NCBI RefSeq assembly: GCF_040412425.1
Contig: NC_089781.1
Location: 56,761,468 to 56,825,467, forward strand
Direction: 5' to 3'
DNA length: 64,000 bases
Source: Macrobrachium rosenbergii
Taxonomy: Eukaryota; Arthropoda; Malacostraca; Decapoda; Palaemonidae
The notes below the pieces were generated by a model. It did no database searches. It had not been told where the DNA came from and saw nothing but the letters and a program-made list of their open reading frames with translations. A program made the position numbers and the translations under genes. Shown piece after piece: positions 32,755 through 43,978 of the stretch (position 1 is the first letter of the stretch; each line of letters begins with the position of its first letter).

Positions 32755-33170
32755 ATACAGTTGAACGTAAATGGTCTGCAGACTCTTGTACCTAGAAGAA
32801 ATACAACGGTTTACTAAAAGAATACAATACCAATAGTATTACGGATTATTTTTACAAATTTCAACAAAACAATATCAACAATGAGTAAATATACATTAGC
32901 ATCTCACATCGAGAGGAAGAAGGAAATTTAGGTACAGCCATATATGTGCATAACAAAGTATGTTATGACAGAGTACCTGTAAACTTTACTGATCTGCAAA
33001 TATTGAGTATTAGAATACAAATAAAAATTATAATTATGTAATTTATAATTTATACAACAACCTAATCCAAATTATGACTGACAAACTTAAAGAATCACTT
33101 AATAATGCCAAGGAACCTACATTAATAGTAGGTGATTTTAATGCTCACAACCCAGATGTGGGACTGTAAT
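32755..33170 (+). pseudogene. LINE ORF2 endonuclease, N-terminal part
   Basis: Starts with QLNVNGLQT (the conserved N-terminal Asn of AP-type endonucleases is in LNVNG), continues through decayed text, and reaches TLIVGDFNAHNP (33120-33155), the conserved GDFNAHN active-site block. The next codons WDCN are cut by the insertion at 33171. The endonuclease nicks the target DNA to prime reverse transcription. Confidence 0.75.
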
Positions 33171-34524
33171 TGTACAGGTTGTCAGTTTTAATCACTAATC
33201 CGGCATCATTGGGACCTGGGTAGGGTGCCGGATTAGCCATTTTGCCGGATTAGCCATTTCTTAGGCTAGAATACACGAAACCCAGTAGCTAAGCACCTTT
33301 TCTTAGAATTAAAATATCCCATAAATTTTTTTTCCAGTACAAGTTGGTTAATAAAGAAAAGACAATTATCAAATACAGGTAGTGCCCGAGTTGATGATAA
33401 ATTACTCAGAGTTTGATGGGGTTAGCAGTTAATAACTGTATGAAAAAAATTTAGTAAATATTTTTAGATTTTATGTGCAGGCACCAGGTACAATCAGGCA
33501 GTGAAAGAGACCAACTTACAATAGAAAAACTTTTTTCCTCCATCTTTTATTCCATCTGCTGGTTAAAAAAAGTAAAAGAGAATGATAAAAGTATTGTTAT
33601 TAACGTTATACTCTTTGGCGCGTGAAATGATAGCCATAAACAACCTAACGGGAAACTGTTGTTTTGCTAATAATCATATCGGATAACAACTGTTTTGCTT
33701 GTATTTCAACCATCGTACAGTAATACACAGTTACTGTAGTTATGTTACAAATGACGTTAAGTACTGTACAATAGGACTAATATATTTTTTACATTATACC
33801 CTTATTCACTTTGGAGAAAAGATCGGCAGGGAAATACACTGCTACAGTAACTTTAAAAAAGTTGTAGCTGAAGCTGAGAAAACAATGTTCAAGCTGCCAA
33901 TGACTATAAATTATCGTGCATCGGCAACATGGATGAAACTCGACTATAAATAAAACTGGAGAGAACGTATTTTAATCAAAACTACTGGGCATGAAAGAAT
34001 ACAAAATACTACTGTTTTCACGCCAATAAAAGATAAATACGTAAAGCTAAGAAAATGATGAAAAACAAGAGAAAATAGCTAATGGAATTTTTGAAAATTT
34101 TACACAAAACAAACATGCCCCCAAATTGCAGCCAATTCCCACAAATGTCATATTAACGAAAAATAGCTAAATTAATTTCACAATGAGACGTTTTTAGTTA
34201 TATTTCGACTTGAAAACACTTCGTGCAATGAAAAATATCCTTGTCCCAAATAAATAAAGTATCCAAATATTCATTTAAGAACTAGAAGCAAGAAAAGCGC
34301 TTTGAACTTAGAATTAAATGCAGCGAAATAAACATCCGATCATCGATTTATGTTCCCAAAACAAAAGTGATTGTAATGAATAATACAAAAGCAATATGAG
34401 AATATACGAACCTGGAAACAATTAATAGTAAAGCATAACTTTTAAAAGATCCAAAAAACGATGCACATAAATATGTTGATGTTTGTATAATACAGTTATT
34501 TGAAATAGAGTTCAAATAGCAGAT
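33171..34524 (+). mobile_element. pogo/Tigger-type DNA transposon remnant
   Basis: A 1354 bp insertion inside the LINE endonuclease: codons WDCN before it and SNRAGSRIEEL after it read as one conserved stretch. The left end is TA followed by CAGGTTGTCAGTTTTAATC, and the first ~200 bp matches (inverted) the MITE at 2226-2390. Near 33925-33990 it encodes IGNMDET, then LIKTTGHER, which are the first catalytic Asp block and the following strand of pogo/Tigger DDE transposases. The right inverted repeat is not visible. A second TACAGGTAGTGCCC end at 33374 may be a further nested piece. Confidence 0.7.
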
Positions 34525-35460
34525 TCAAATAGAGCAGGAAGTAGAATAGAAGAATTAAAGATTCAATGACATGTTCTGGAACTAAATGATAATGAAATCA
34601 GCACACATTTTTCTAAAACACAGGAACATTAAATCAATTGACTTAACTCTATGTACAAAAAACAAGCTGACAGATTGATTGGAATATAGTTGAAAACTTG
34701 GATACAAGTGATCATTTCCCAATATTAATTCCATTGTTACAAAAATAATCCCACCAAGCAAGTCCTTCAATATAAATTATATAAAGCAGATTGGGAGCAA
34801 TATAAGTTCCACACCAATAATATCCCACCATTTGAATATTTAAAAGACAAGAAATGAAACTAGTAAATTTCATGTTGATTTCATTAAAAATGCTGCTGTA
34901 AAAATACAAAAACAAAATCAAAATCTCATCCAACAAAACACAAAGTCCCATGGTGGTCTGAAAAACTAACAGAACTAACAAAAATAAAATACCAAATTAG
35001 AAGACAATTAGATAGTTTGAATAGAAAGTTGAGTAAAATAAACAAACAAAAACAAATGATATTAGGAGTAACTTTTAGAAAAATGACTATATTTTGATAA
35101 AATTGATACATTAAAACCTAACTATATAACAAAATATCTGCAAAATTTAAAAGAGAAGTAATTCAAAAGAATCATTTCATGGAGGAAATTACACCTCTCT
35201 CTAAGAATACTCCCATTATAAAAAATATGAAAAATTCAGGAAAATAAATGGTACCCATGTTAAACCACCTAGACATGCCAACGTAATAAAAGATGGGAAA
35301 AGAATACTTGATCCTAAAGAAATAATAAAAGTAATAGGAGAAAAAGTTTGGCAAAAGTAACTGAGTGACAAAATTTTAATGAGCATTTCTGCACAAAGAA
35401 AAAAATAGTATAGAATTAATAAACTTTAAATTTTAAAACAATAGAAGATATATATTATAA
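34525..35460 (+). pseudogene. LINE ORF2 endonuclease C-terminal part and linker
   Basis: Resumes with SNRAGSRIEEL, then LNDNE, THFSKTQGTLN-like text (34605-34640) and NLDTSDHFPILI (34695-34730). SDHFP is the last conserved His block of AP-type endonucleases. The linker to RT is AT-rich and broken by stops. Confidence 0.7.
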
Positions 35461-36660
35461 TAGAAAATTTAATATGGAAGAACCCAATTTGCTCTGTTGA
35501 ACAGCAATAAATCTGCCCCCTACAGGTGACAGTATTTGTTTTGAAATGATCTGCAGTAGCACCTTTGGCAAAGACATACTTATTAGAGTTTTATAACAAG
35601 ATAATGGCTTCAAAATTTATTTCCTGATGAATGGCATAAAGCTATAATTATTCCTATCCCCAGACCTGAAAAGATCCCAGTAATGTAAACAATTACAGAC
35701 CAATTTTTTAACAAGTTGTTTATACAAATTACTAGAGAAATGGTAAATGCTCGACTAACATGGCACTTTCGAGAAAATAAAATTTTGACCCCATTCAATT
35801 TGGGTCACAATGTAACAGATCTACACTGGATTCCCTGTCTAACTTGGATGACCACATATGATGAGGATTTGAACGAAAACAAATTACTATAGCTGTCTTT
35901 TTTGACACTGAAAAGGCATATGATACTACATGGAGATATGCAATATTAAAAACATTACATAAAAACAGCATCCATGGACATTTACTCAGGTTTATCCAAA
36001 ACTTTCTGACAAATCGCACTTTTCAAGTGAGAATTGATGATGTATTGTCAAGTACATTTCACTTGAAAATGGTGTTCCACAAGGAAGCATCCTTAGTGGC
36101 ACACTGTTTACTTTAGCAATAAATGATATCAGTAATAATCTACCTATTGGAATTAAAAGTAACTTGTATATGGATGATTTTGCCATATATTATTCAGCAT
36201 CTCGCATAAAACATGCAGAGCGAATCATTAATAAAACTATAATAAAAATAGATGAATGGGCCTCATCTGTAGGCTTTAAATTTTCTATACAAAAACTCAA
36301 GCAGTAATGTTTTATAAAAATAAAAGTGGAAAAGTGAAGAAAAATGTAAAAATCACAAATCATTCCATACCAATTGGCCAAACAGTAAAATTTTTGGGAT
36401 TAGTATTTGATACTCACTTGAACTGGAAAGCCCACATAATATACATGAAATCAAAATGTAAAAGAGCATTAAACCTAAGTAAAAACTATCAAACATTGCT
36501 TGGGAGCTGATAGACACACCCCTTACTGCACTGTATAAAGGAACAGTGCTGTCTATCATTGATTATGGAAGCAAAACATATGGCTCAGCATCAGACGCAA
36601 CGTTGAAAACAGTTAGACCCAGTTCATAATGAAGGCCTTAGAATATGTTCAGAGCCTTTA
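35461..36660 (+). pseudogene. LINE ORF2 reverse transcriptase
   Basis: RT pieces: text matching the YRPI block around 35690, a first catalytic Asp block near 35895-35925 (DTEKAYDT), LENGVPQGSILSGTLFTLAI (36062-36121) and NLYMDDFAIYYSAS (36157-36200), which keeps the catalytic Asp pair. Then VGFKFSIQKL and VKFLGLVFDTHLNWKAHI (36388-36440). The frame changes several times. Confidence 0.8.
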
Positions 36661-37059
36661 GAGGTCATCACCAACATCTGGCTTTGAATGTTGAATGTCT
36701 CTCTCTCTGCTCTCTCTCTCTCTCCATAGAGAGCTAGAACAATGACGAGTGCTCTGAGAATTCAGACAAATGATTCTCCAACCAAAAAAATTATTTGGAT
36801 TAAGAGATGTGTTTATAAACAATCATCCACCTCCTTTCCCAATTAGAGCTAGAAGATTGTTTGAGTTGCTAATATAAATATACATTTACCTTTAATATTA
36901 AAATTACCTCCTCCTTGGACAATGAATAAAATGAGAATTTGAAACACTTAAAATATTTATAAAAAAGTTATTCATATACCCCAGAACACCATAGACAAAC
37001 TACATACAGTAGAACATATAACCTGAAAAGGTCCACATTACTCAATATACACTGGTGGA

Positions 37060-37400
37060 ATCTAAGTCTCACAGTACGGGAGTGGGATATGCTGCAGTAT
37101 CCCAAGACAAAACGTATCAGTTCTCTCTACCAGATAATGCCTTTATTTACAGCTGAGTTATGTGCAATAGCATCAACCATAAAAATATTTGGAGAAGAGC
37201 GTACCCCATAGTGACTCTAGAAGCATTATATAATCATTTCTAGAGCTATAATATAGAAAATAATATTGTACAACAAATTAAGTTTTCACTAAATAATTGT
37301 ATAGTAATGGAAAATGGAAATGGTTGGGATTAAAGGAAATGAAGAGGCTGATAAAGCAGCTAGAAGAAGCAGTCCACATGACAAGAGCAAATGTAGATCC
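37060..37400 (+). pseudogene. LINE ORF2 RNase H domain remnant
   Basis: Text such as GVGYAAVSQDKTYQFSLP (37080-37130), then FTAELCAIASTI (37145-37180, the catalytic Glu block) and VGIKGNEEADKAARRS (37326-37370, the C-terminal conserved Asp block). RNase H removes the RNA strand after first-strand synthesis. Its place downstream of RT is typical of the I group. Confidence 0.7.
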
Positions 37401-38039
37401 CTATTAGTGACTAAATAAGATATACAAAAACAACCATTGTAAGTAAATGGCAGAATATATGGAATGAAGAACCTGAAAATAATAAATTAAAACAGATAAA
37501 ATCCAGTGTTGGAAAATGGAGTTCATCATCAGAAGAGACAGACACAAACAGTAATTCTGACTGCTGTCTTCAAATAGGCCATACTTGTTTGATATATGGA
37601 CATTTAATGAACAGTCCATGTGGCCCTCCTCCCAAATGCCCAGATTACAAAGTGTTGATAACTGTCAAACACATATTGTGGAATGTCCAAAATATAACCT
37701 TCAGCAATTATCAAATTTTGGAAATAAATCAATGAAGGAAATTTTGTCAGAATCTATTACATTTTCAGTAATACCAATTTTAATGTTCATAAGAAGTGAT
37801 TTAATTGATAAAATATAAAAAGCAAATAATGGAATTACAAAAACTCTTAGGGGCCTAATGAATTTTAAAACAACTAAATTTTAAAATTTTAATAAATTTA
37901 TTTTAAATTTTAATATACCTTTTTAGTGAGTAATTATAGAAATGTGAGTGTGTATGTATTTATTGTGTGAGTGTTCCAGTATGAGAATGTGTGCCTTTGT
38001 GCATTTTTTAATTTAATTTTCATTCATTTATCACTATAT

Positions 38040-38172
38040 TGAATGACCTATTTGGTCCCAGTGTTAGCTTCTAGCCTAGCCTGTCATTTCCATCCAAACT
38101 TGGGCCAGCCCTATGAGAGCTGATAGTCAGCTCAGTGGTCAGGTTAAACTGTTTTTAATAATAATAATACTT
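38040..38172 (+). repeat. LINE 3' end shared with the SINE, (TAA)n tail
   Basis: The last ~60 bp before the tail (GAGAGCTGATAGTCAGCTCA and GTGGTCAGGTTAAACT) align with the tail of the SINE at 548-812 read on the minus strand (GGCTGTAATCAGCTCAGTGG and TCTGGATAAGCT). This is the arrangement seen when a SINE borrows the recognition tail of its partner LINE. The tail is TTTTTAATAATAATAATA. Confidence 0.75.
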
Positions 38173-39337
38173 TACCTATATTGATACTACTATTACTGGA
38201 ATACTTACTATACTGCATTCTACCTGACAAAGAATCACTTTCCTTTTTACTTTTACTATCACTTAAAATATGAGTTAGACTACCCATCTGCCAACCTAGT
38301 CGCATCTGCAAAAGATTTTTCACACCTATCTCTTATATATGGCTTAATCTCTGGGGATATGTATTCTGGAAGTTTGCTAACAAAACTAGGCTCTTGAGAT
38401 CAACAAAATTATCAGCTTCAGCGAAGTTAAACAATCATAAAACAATCTTTCTGATTTCTTTCCGTACTCTACATACGAAACAGTACTCTCGCCCCTTCTC
38501 AAACTTCTAAATTTCTTGCAGCATGCCTCCAGGCACTGACCTGTATGCACTAAGAACAGTTTCCTTCAGAATATCATAATCCCTACATTCCTCTTCAGAC
38601 ATACAACTATATTGGCAGTCCCCGGTTACCAGCGGGGTGCTGTTCTGACTGCATGATGATAAGCGAAAATCGCCGATAACTGAAAACTGGTGATTTTTGG
38701 GTCTTTTTGCGATTTCAACCGCTGATAAGCAACACCGATTTTCAGTTATCAGCGCCAATACGTGATTATCGGTGCCAATAAGTGGAAATTGGCACATATA
38801 GGCAATTTAAACCGCCGATTTTCGTCACTAGACAAGCTCCTGTAAAGCCGGATCGCCAATGCGAGCCGCCAATAACTGGGGACTGCCTGTACACAGAAAG
38901 TGCCCTACCACATAAGACTTACTGTAAATATAAAGTCCACTTGTTTTTGTACAACCTACTCAGCTTATCAACTTTTCAAAAGACATGAAATATTTTGTTA
39001 CATCTTCCTCATCAAATTTTGGTACTAATTTCAACACTGCACCCATACCTAAATTATCAACATCTTCATCAAGCTTTCAGTGATGAATTACTACCTGATG
39101 GGCTGTTATGAGAACTTCACCTTAACCAGAACTATTTCTAACTCATGTGTACGCTTTTTCTCTTTTCTACTCTTTTCTTCTTTTCCTCTCTTTCTTTCTC
39201 ATTTTCTTCTCTTCTCCTTTCATTTTCTTTCTAGCAGCAGTTTTTAATTTCTCAAGTGCTCTTTCATCTTTCTCAAACTTCTCCCCTTCTTTCTTCTCAA
39301 CATACTCAAGAAGAGCATCGTCTTCCAGACTGAGAAG
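38173..39337 (-). pseudogene. gypsy gag, N-terminal and central part
   Basis: On the minus strand from about 39330: a Lys/Glu-rich N-terminal stretch (DDALLEYVEKKEGEKFEKDE), then DDEDVDNLGMGA, KYFMSFEK, a MITE insertion (38612-38889), RDYDILKETVLSAYRSVPGG (38570-38515), SYVEYGKKSERLF and GRWVV-type text with stops. This matches the gypsy gag order known to me from arthropods. It ends at 38173, where the LINE tail begins. It is coding-dead. Confidence 0.65.
38612..38889. mobile_element. pogo-type MITE, CAGGCAGTCCC family, copy 2
   Basis: A 278 bp element with TA on both sides (38610-38611 and 38890-38891). It starts (TT)GGCAGTCCCCGGTTA, the first two bases being mutated, and ends ACTGGGGACTGCCTG. 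It interrupts the gypsy gag frame, so the insertion postdates the gypsy element. Confidence 0.85.
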
Positions 39338-40580
39338 GATTCAACACCAGCAGTTGAAATAAACATGGGAAATGAATATAAACGAAACTCTAACAACCCT
39401 GCAACACATTTATTCACAAATTATTTACAAAGAAAACAAAATGTTGCTTCCCCTTTGCTCTTATTCAACGTGACATTATAAAATAAATCAAAGCAGTTAT
39501 AGACATGGGGAACAGGTTGGAAGGTAGAGCAGTTATAATATCTAAATGGCTAGTTGGTGAGTTATCCTTCGTGGCAGGGGCTCAGCTGAAGAGATATTGC
39601 TGGCTTCAGGCTTGAAGATGTCACAGAAGGACAACTGGAGTGTCAGCTGAAGGGATGAAGCTGGCACGGTGACCATGAGCCGAAGACCTCACAAAAGGGA
39701 TGTCTTCAGGATGGGGCAGTAAATGTTGTTTCTCCAAGAATCTGGAGATTGTGCAAATGGAGGGCAGTCAGGGCTGCACTCCTTGCTGACAGGCAGGCAG
39801 GGCTTAGCAATTTCTCCACACAGGCAGGAAGGGCTGCTTTTCTCCTTTCACAGGTAGGAAGGGCTGGCTACTTTCCACTACTGGTATTTAGGCTTGCTGC
39901 CTCACCTCTTCTCGAACATGGAAGGCTTAGACTTCTCATCACAAGCAGGAAGGGCTGGCTGCTTCTCTTGTCTCTGGTATGTAGGCTCGCAACCCCACCT
40001 CGTTAGAAGTAGGAAGGCTGGCTGCTTTCTTCGCCTTGGGCAGGACAAGATTTTATGGAGATAAGAGTAAAAGTTGTCAAATAAGAGTAAAAGTCGCCTG
40101 AAGGGGATACTCCTGTCGGAACTTTGCTTTGTCCTACCTTTGATTGCCATGTCTGTCTCTGTCTGTTTTTGTCTGTCTTGGGCAGTCGCTTCTGGATGCT
40201 TACATACCAGTGTATGGGCGGAGCTAATGGCGACAAACAATCATCATTCCCATATAGGGAGTTTTTTATTTTGCATACTGATTGGTTCCTTAATAATCAC
40301 CCATTTCCGGTCACGCTGTAGAACCTTCTAGAACAAACTTTCTGATGTAATGTGGACTGAATATTGCGCCATGTTACAAAGGCATGGAATCACATGTTTT
40401 TGTTTCACAGGAAGGAGTTTTCATCAAATCACTAACTGTCCATGAAGCACTGACAACAGTAACTGACAGGTGATGACATCTTCGAGCAAACATTAGCTGG
40501 ATTTCCTTACTACAGTCACTCTTGGAAAAGAGATATTTTTTCAGTATATTTCTTCAACATTATTGCATCTACCCATGACA
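39338..40580 (-). repeat. gypsy 5' LTR, inner end truncated
   Basis: Aligns with 26566-28467 (less the MITE) in the same orientation. The outer end is identical in form (ACCCATGACA at 40580). The last ~50 bp at the inner side, with the TGTCACGACTCC end seen in the other LTR, and the primer-binding site are missing. Confidence 0.8.
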
Positions 40581-40585
40581 GTTGG

Positions 40586-42221
40586 CTATCTTCATCATTA
40601 CAGTCTGGTCTGTCATAGAGTTCACTTGTCCCCAGTGTTTACTCCAAACTTTTAAGGGTAATACACTGATTTACGGATGACACCAACTGAACGCGGATTC
40701 GATTGCTTCGGTGCCGTAAGCGCTGTTGATGGCGCTAAAAGCAAGAGTAGTCATCAAGTTAACAGCCCTTTAACGGCACTATAACTTGCGTGCAACATCA
40801 GGTTACAGTGCCAAAACATCTAGTTACACAGCACTACACTGGAACGGACCCCGACATAAGTTGGCTATGCACTTTGCATAGTTTTTAAGACCCAGTTAAA
40901 GGGTTTAGTGCTTTTTGATTTTAAGTTTGGCATGTATTTGTTAAAATTTGGAACCAGTAGGTCTCCTTCAAGGTGAGAAGTTAAGATTAGATCACTAGGC
41001 CATGCTATAATTGGCATGCTGTATTTTTTTTTCCCTGTTTGACAAAGCTATAATTAGCCCTAATTCAGTAATATTTGACAATTTTATTAATTAAACTCAT
41101 TACGCAATGACTTTTTAACATTGATAGTTACATTGAAGTTACCGGGAAGGTTAAATCAGGTTAGCCTAACACTTGTTTTTGTGAAACATAGCCATGAGTG
41201 TAGCTTCCAATCATGCTTGACTTACAAGCTGTAGTGTTTATTAAAGAGCCAGTAATTACTTTATAGTATTTTTATAATCAAACTAAATGGGTTTTGTGAT
41301 ATAGACAGTTCCCAACCCTCCTTAATATTGATGATAAAGGAAAATACATTCATGTGGATCTACTTCAACGGGTATTACTCCATCTTAACTAGTGACTGTC
41401 ACTTGTTTTAAAGATTATGGTGATGCCCTTCTTTTTGCAACAGGAATATGAAAATGACTTTTTCATAGTAGTGAGCTTTGAAGCAAATTAAACTGATTTT
41501 ATATCAATTTGGTACGATTATTCCAGAAATTAATTATTTTAATTTTGTACCAAGGAACTTAGCCTGTAACCTTTACCTGGTGGATGGGAATACTGTAGAC
41601 TGGGTAATCAAAAGTTATGAAATGTATAGAAACACATTGCATGGGTATCCTCTTAGTTTTGTCTTCATTAAGTTTAGAGCATTTGTCAGTTAATCCTTTA
41701 AGGCAATGTTATTGTAGTAATTGTGAATAATATTTTAATACATTACTACTAATTTATGGATATGACCCACTCATCATGTTGCCTAATGTCATACTTATGG
41801 ACACATACTTGTGGCCATGTCAACATGTTTTAATTTGAAGTGTTTGAGTCTATACAGTGATACAGGCAGTTTTTAATAAACACCTGTTCTGTTTTTACTA
41901 CTGGACTGTTGTTACATAGGACCCACAGATTACCTGCACCACAGTGAATTGCTCAATCTGCTTTTTTGCATGTGGAAATGGCTCATAACTACAGTGCCTA
42001 CCATGAGCCAGTCCCTTCAAGAACAAAGATTTTGCTGATTGCCAGACATGTGAAATATGCAACATGCTTCTGGCAGGAAGCTTTAAATGATGAAAGAGTT
42101 CATTTTAAGATGTCTCTTTGAGTTCAGTAGAAGTACAGTAGAAGGAGACCACATAATTCGGGCAGAACTCCGGCAGTGTACATTTCTGTCCATCTTCTGA
42201 GCAGAAGCCACGTTTTGGCAA
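40586..42221. other. unassigned sequence
   Basis: AT-rich; a GC-richer patch at 40660-40860 (cggtgccgtaagcgctgttg) may be an unrecognised short element. No gene is recognisable. Confidence 0.4.
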
Positions 42222-42223
42222 TA

Positions 42224-42604
42224 CAGGCAGTCCCCCGGGTTACGAAAAACCAGGTTGTATCTGACGCCCAAGGTTACGACACTTTTCAAATATATTCATC
42301 AGAAATTATTTCCCAACAAACTGGAAGTTACGACACATGTTCCAGGGTTACGATGAATTACAAAACTTTTCCGACGGAAAAAATATGGCTCTAAAATTGA
42401 AGAATAATCAAAATTTGGAGTTTTTTTTTATGAACTCAATAAAATGCAGTTTACATTGTTTTCAGTACACCCAAAGCATTAAAAGTAAGGTTTTCGAGGG
42501 GATTTTTGACGATTTTCGACGATTCTTCAGCTTACGAAATATTTTCCGCTAACGACACGGCATAGAATGGAATTTCAAATCTACTGTAAACTGTGGACTG
42601 CCTG
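42224..42604. mobile_element. pogo-type MITE, CAGGCAGTCCC family, copy 3 (long subfamily)
   Basis: A 381 bp element with TA at 42222-42223 and 42605-42606. It starts CAGGCAGTCCCCCGGGTTAC and ends ACTGTGGACTGCCTG. The interior (ggttacgacac, tttccgac) differs from the other copies, so it is a distinct subfamily sharing only the ends. Confidence 0.85.
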
Positions 42605-42606
42605 TA

Positions 42607-43974
42607 ATTGAAAAAGTGGATTCTAGAACCCCACTACAACTCCTCCAATGGAGTCGAAGAGCCTTTCAATCAGAGAGGTCACTATATCCAACATGAAGGG
42701 ATATAGCTACCTAAAAATTTCCCTTCTGAATCTGGAAAGATCTAGGGAATAATCTTCTGCTTTATATGAGAGATATTTCAGGTGAGAATCTTGCCTTTCG
42801 CATGCAGCAGTCAGATATTGAAGGGACCCTGATAGGGTTAACCCAAACCCATCTGAAATGTTTGTATTCTAGGAAGTAGTGATTTATCCTGACAAATAAA
42901 TTTCTGAGCAGTGATGGTACAACTGCCTTGGCTCAATCATTTCATGCAGACTTCCCTTATAGGGAAATTCTACATGCTGTACTTTCAGAATTCTGAGGAA
43001 ATCATGTCAGTATCAAGGATGACCATGTTACTGAGTATCAGTATGTCAGAGGTGCTATCCATGATTCTTAAAAGGAATTTAAGTCTCTCCTGGATATGGA
43101 GTTGGGTGTGATGTGTAAAATAATTTCTCATCCTTTAAACTAAAGGATAGAGAGACTGCACATCTATCCAGGCAGAGATTGGTTTTTTCACCAAAAACTT
43201 AGGTCATGGGAACATTGTAATAAAACCCAAGCCCAAAACAAATTGAATAGGTTTCCTAGATCTCTGTTGAAATCAGAATGAGTGATAGGAGACAGCCTAC
43301 TCACACCCAGACTTCCGATTGGTAACAACAATATGACCATGTCAGACCATAAACCTCAAATTAGAATGTATGGGCACCAATATCCACCTCTAAGAATGAT
43401 ACTAATATCCCTTGGTTAGACACCTCAATGTATATCCTTTTTATGAATGGAAAATACCTCATTAATGAAAGAGAAACTAGATTTAGGTGAGCATGTAGAA
43501 TTTCTGGACAGAGCGCCTTTCCCAAAACTGACACTGAATGGCTCTTTGCCCCAATTCAATAGGAATTCAGAAACTATCGCAGAGATGGTTATTCTGCCTA
43601 TTAATGTAACAGTGAAAGCCGTAGAAGCAATTTTTCTCCAGTTTAATGGAAAATATAGCAAAAATTTTTTTCAGAGAACCAGCATCCTCCAGGAGGTAAT
43701 AGTTTTCTGTCCCTTCACATTTAAAACAATCAGTCATGAAAGATACAATTTCAAAATTTTTTGGTGACTAAGAAAAGAGAGTTAATGGCAGAAATATAGC
43801 CATTTGTCCTGTCATCCCAGTATCTGACAGTTCTACAAAGGAATGGGCAACAATAATCCTTCCTTTTTAGAAACAGTTCCTATTGAATATGACTACCAAA
43901 CAATTTAACTGAATTTTATGCTAGGCTCCACCTCCTCAATATTATAACTTATACTACTATGCTGGAATTAGCTA
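42607..43974 (+). pseudogene. DIRS-like element D, gag region
   Basis: Gag-type region homologous to the minus-strand remnant at 17291-19956. Frame 43447-43767 has FLDRAPFPKL, MVILPINVTVKAVEA, QFNGKY and CPFTF. Upstream text (ALAQSFHADFPYREI, about 42935) is in other frames. It runs up to the TTAA at 43975-43978, where the tandem-unit element is inserted, and continues at 46141. Confidence 0.7.
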
Positions 43975-43978
43975 TTAA

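Larger units (their letters stand above)
30415..38172 (+). mobile_element. I-clade-like LINE, nearly full length, itself interrupted
   Basis: A + strand non-LTR element inserted in the gypsy gag. Order: ORF1 (gag-like with zinc knuckles, about 30560-31980), ORF2 endonuclease (from about 32755, interrupted 33171-34524), reverse transcriptase (about 35460-36660), RNase H (about 37060-37400), a conserved 3' end and a (TAA)n tail (38158-38169). RNase H downstream of RT and a TAA tail point to the I/Nimb group. The left end is approximate. Frameshifts throughout: inactive. Without the insert it would be about 6.4 kb. Confidence 0.8.
26514..40585 (-). mobile_element. gypsy-type LTR retrotransposon, nested and deleted
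   Basis: A 14 kb composite. The LTRs are at 26519-28467 (3') and 39338-40580 (5'). Outer flanks GTCGG (26514-26518) and GTTGG (40581-40585) look like a 5 bp target duplication with one change. Minus-strand order: LTR, gag (39337 to 38173, resuming about 30410 to 30226), protease (29979-29785), integrase (29420-29000), purine tract next to 28467, LTR. A LINE splits gag. Only ~360 bp separate protease from integrase, so RT and RNase H are deleted. It is a decayed element. Confidence 0.8.

Noticed and set aside
40660..40860. GC-richer patch with tandem-like gcgctgttgatggcgct words
   Set aside because: I could not find paired ends or another copy in the window, so it is not called as an element.
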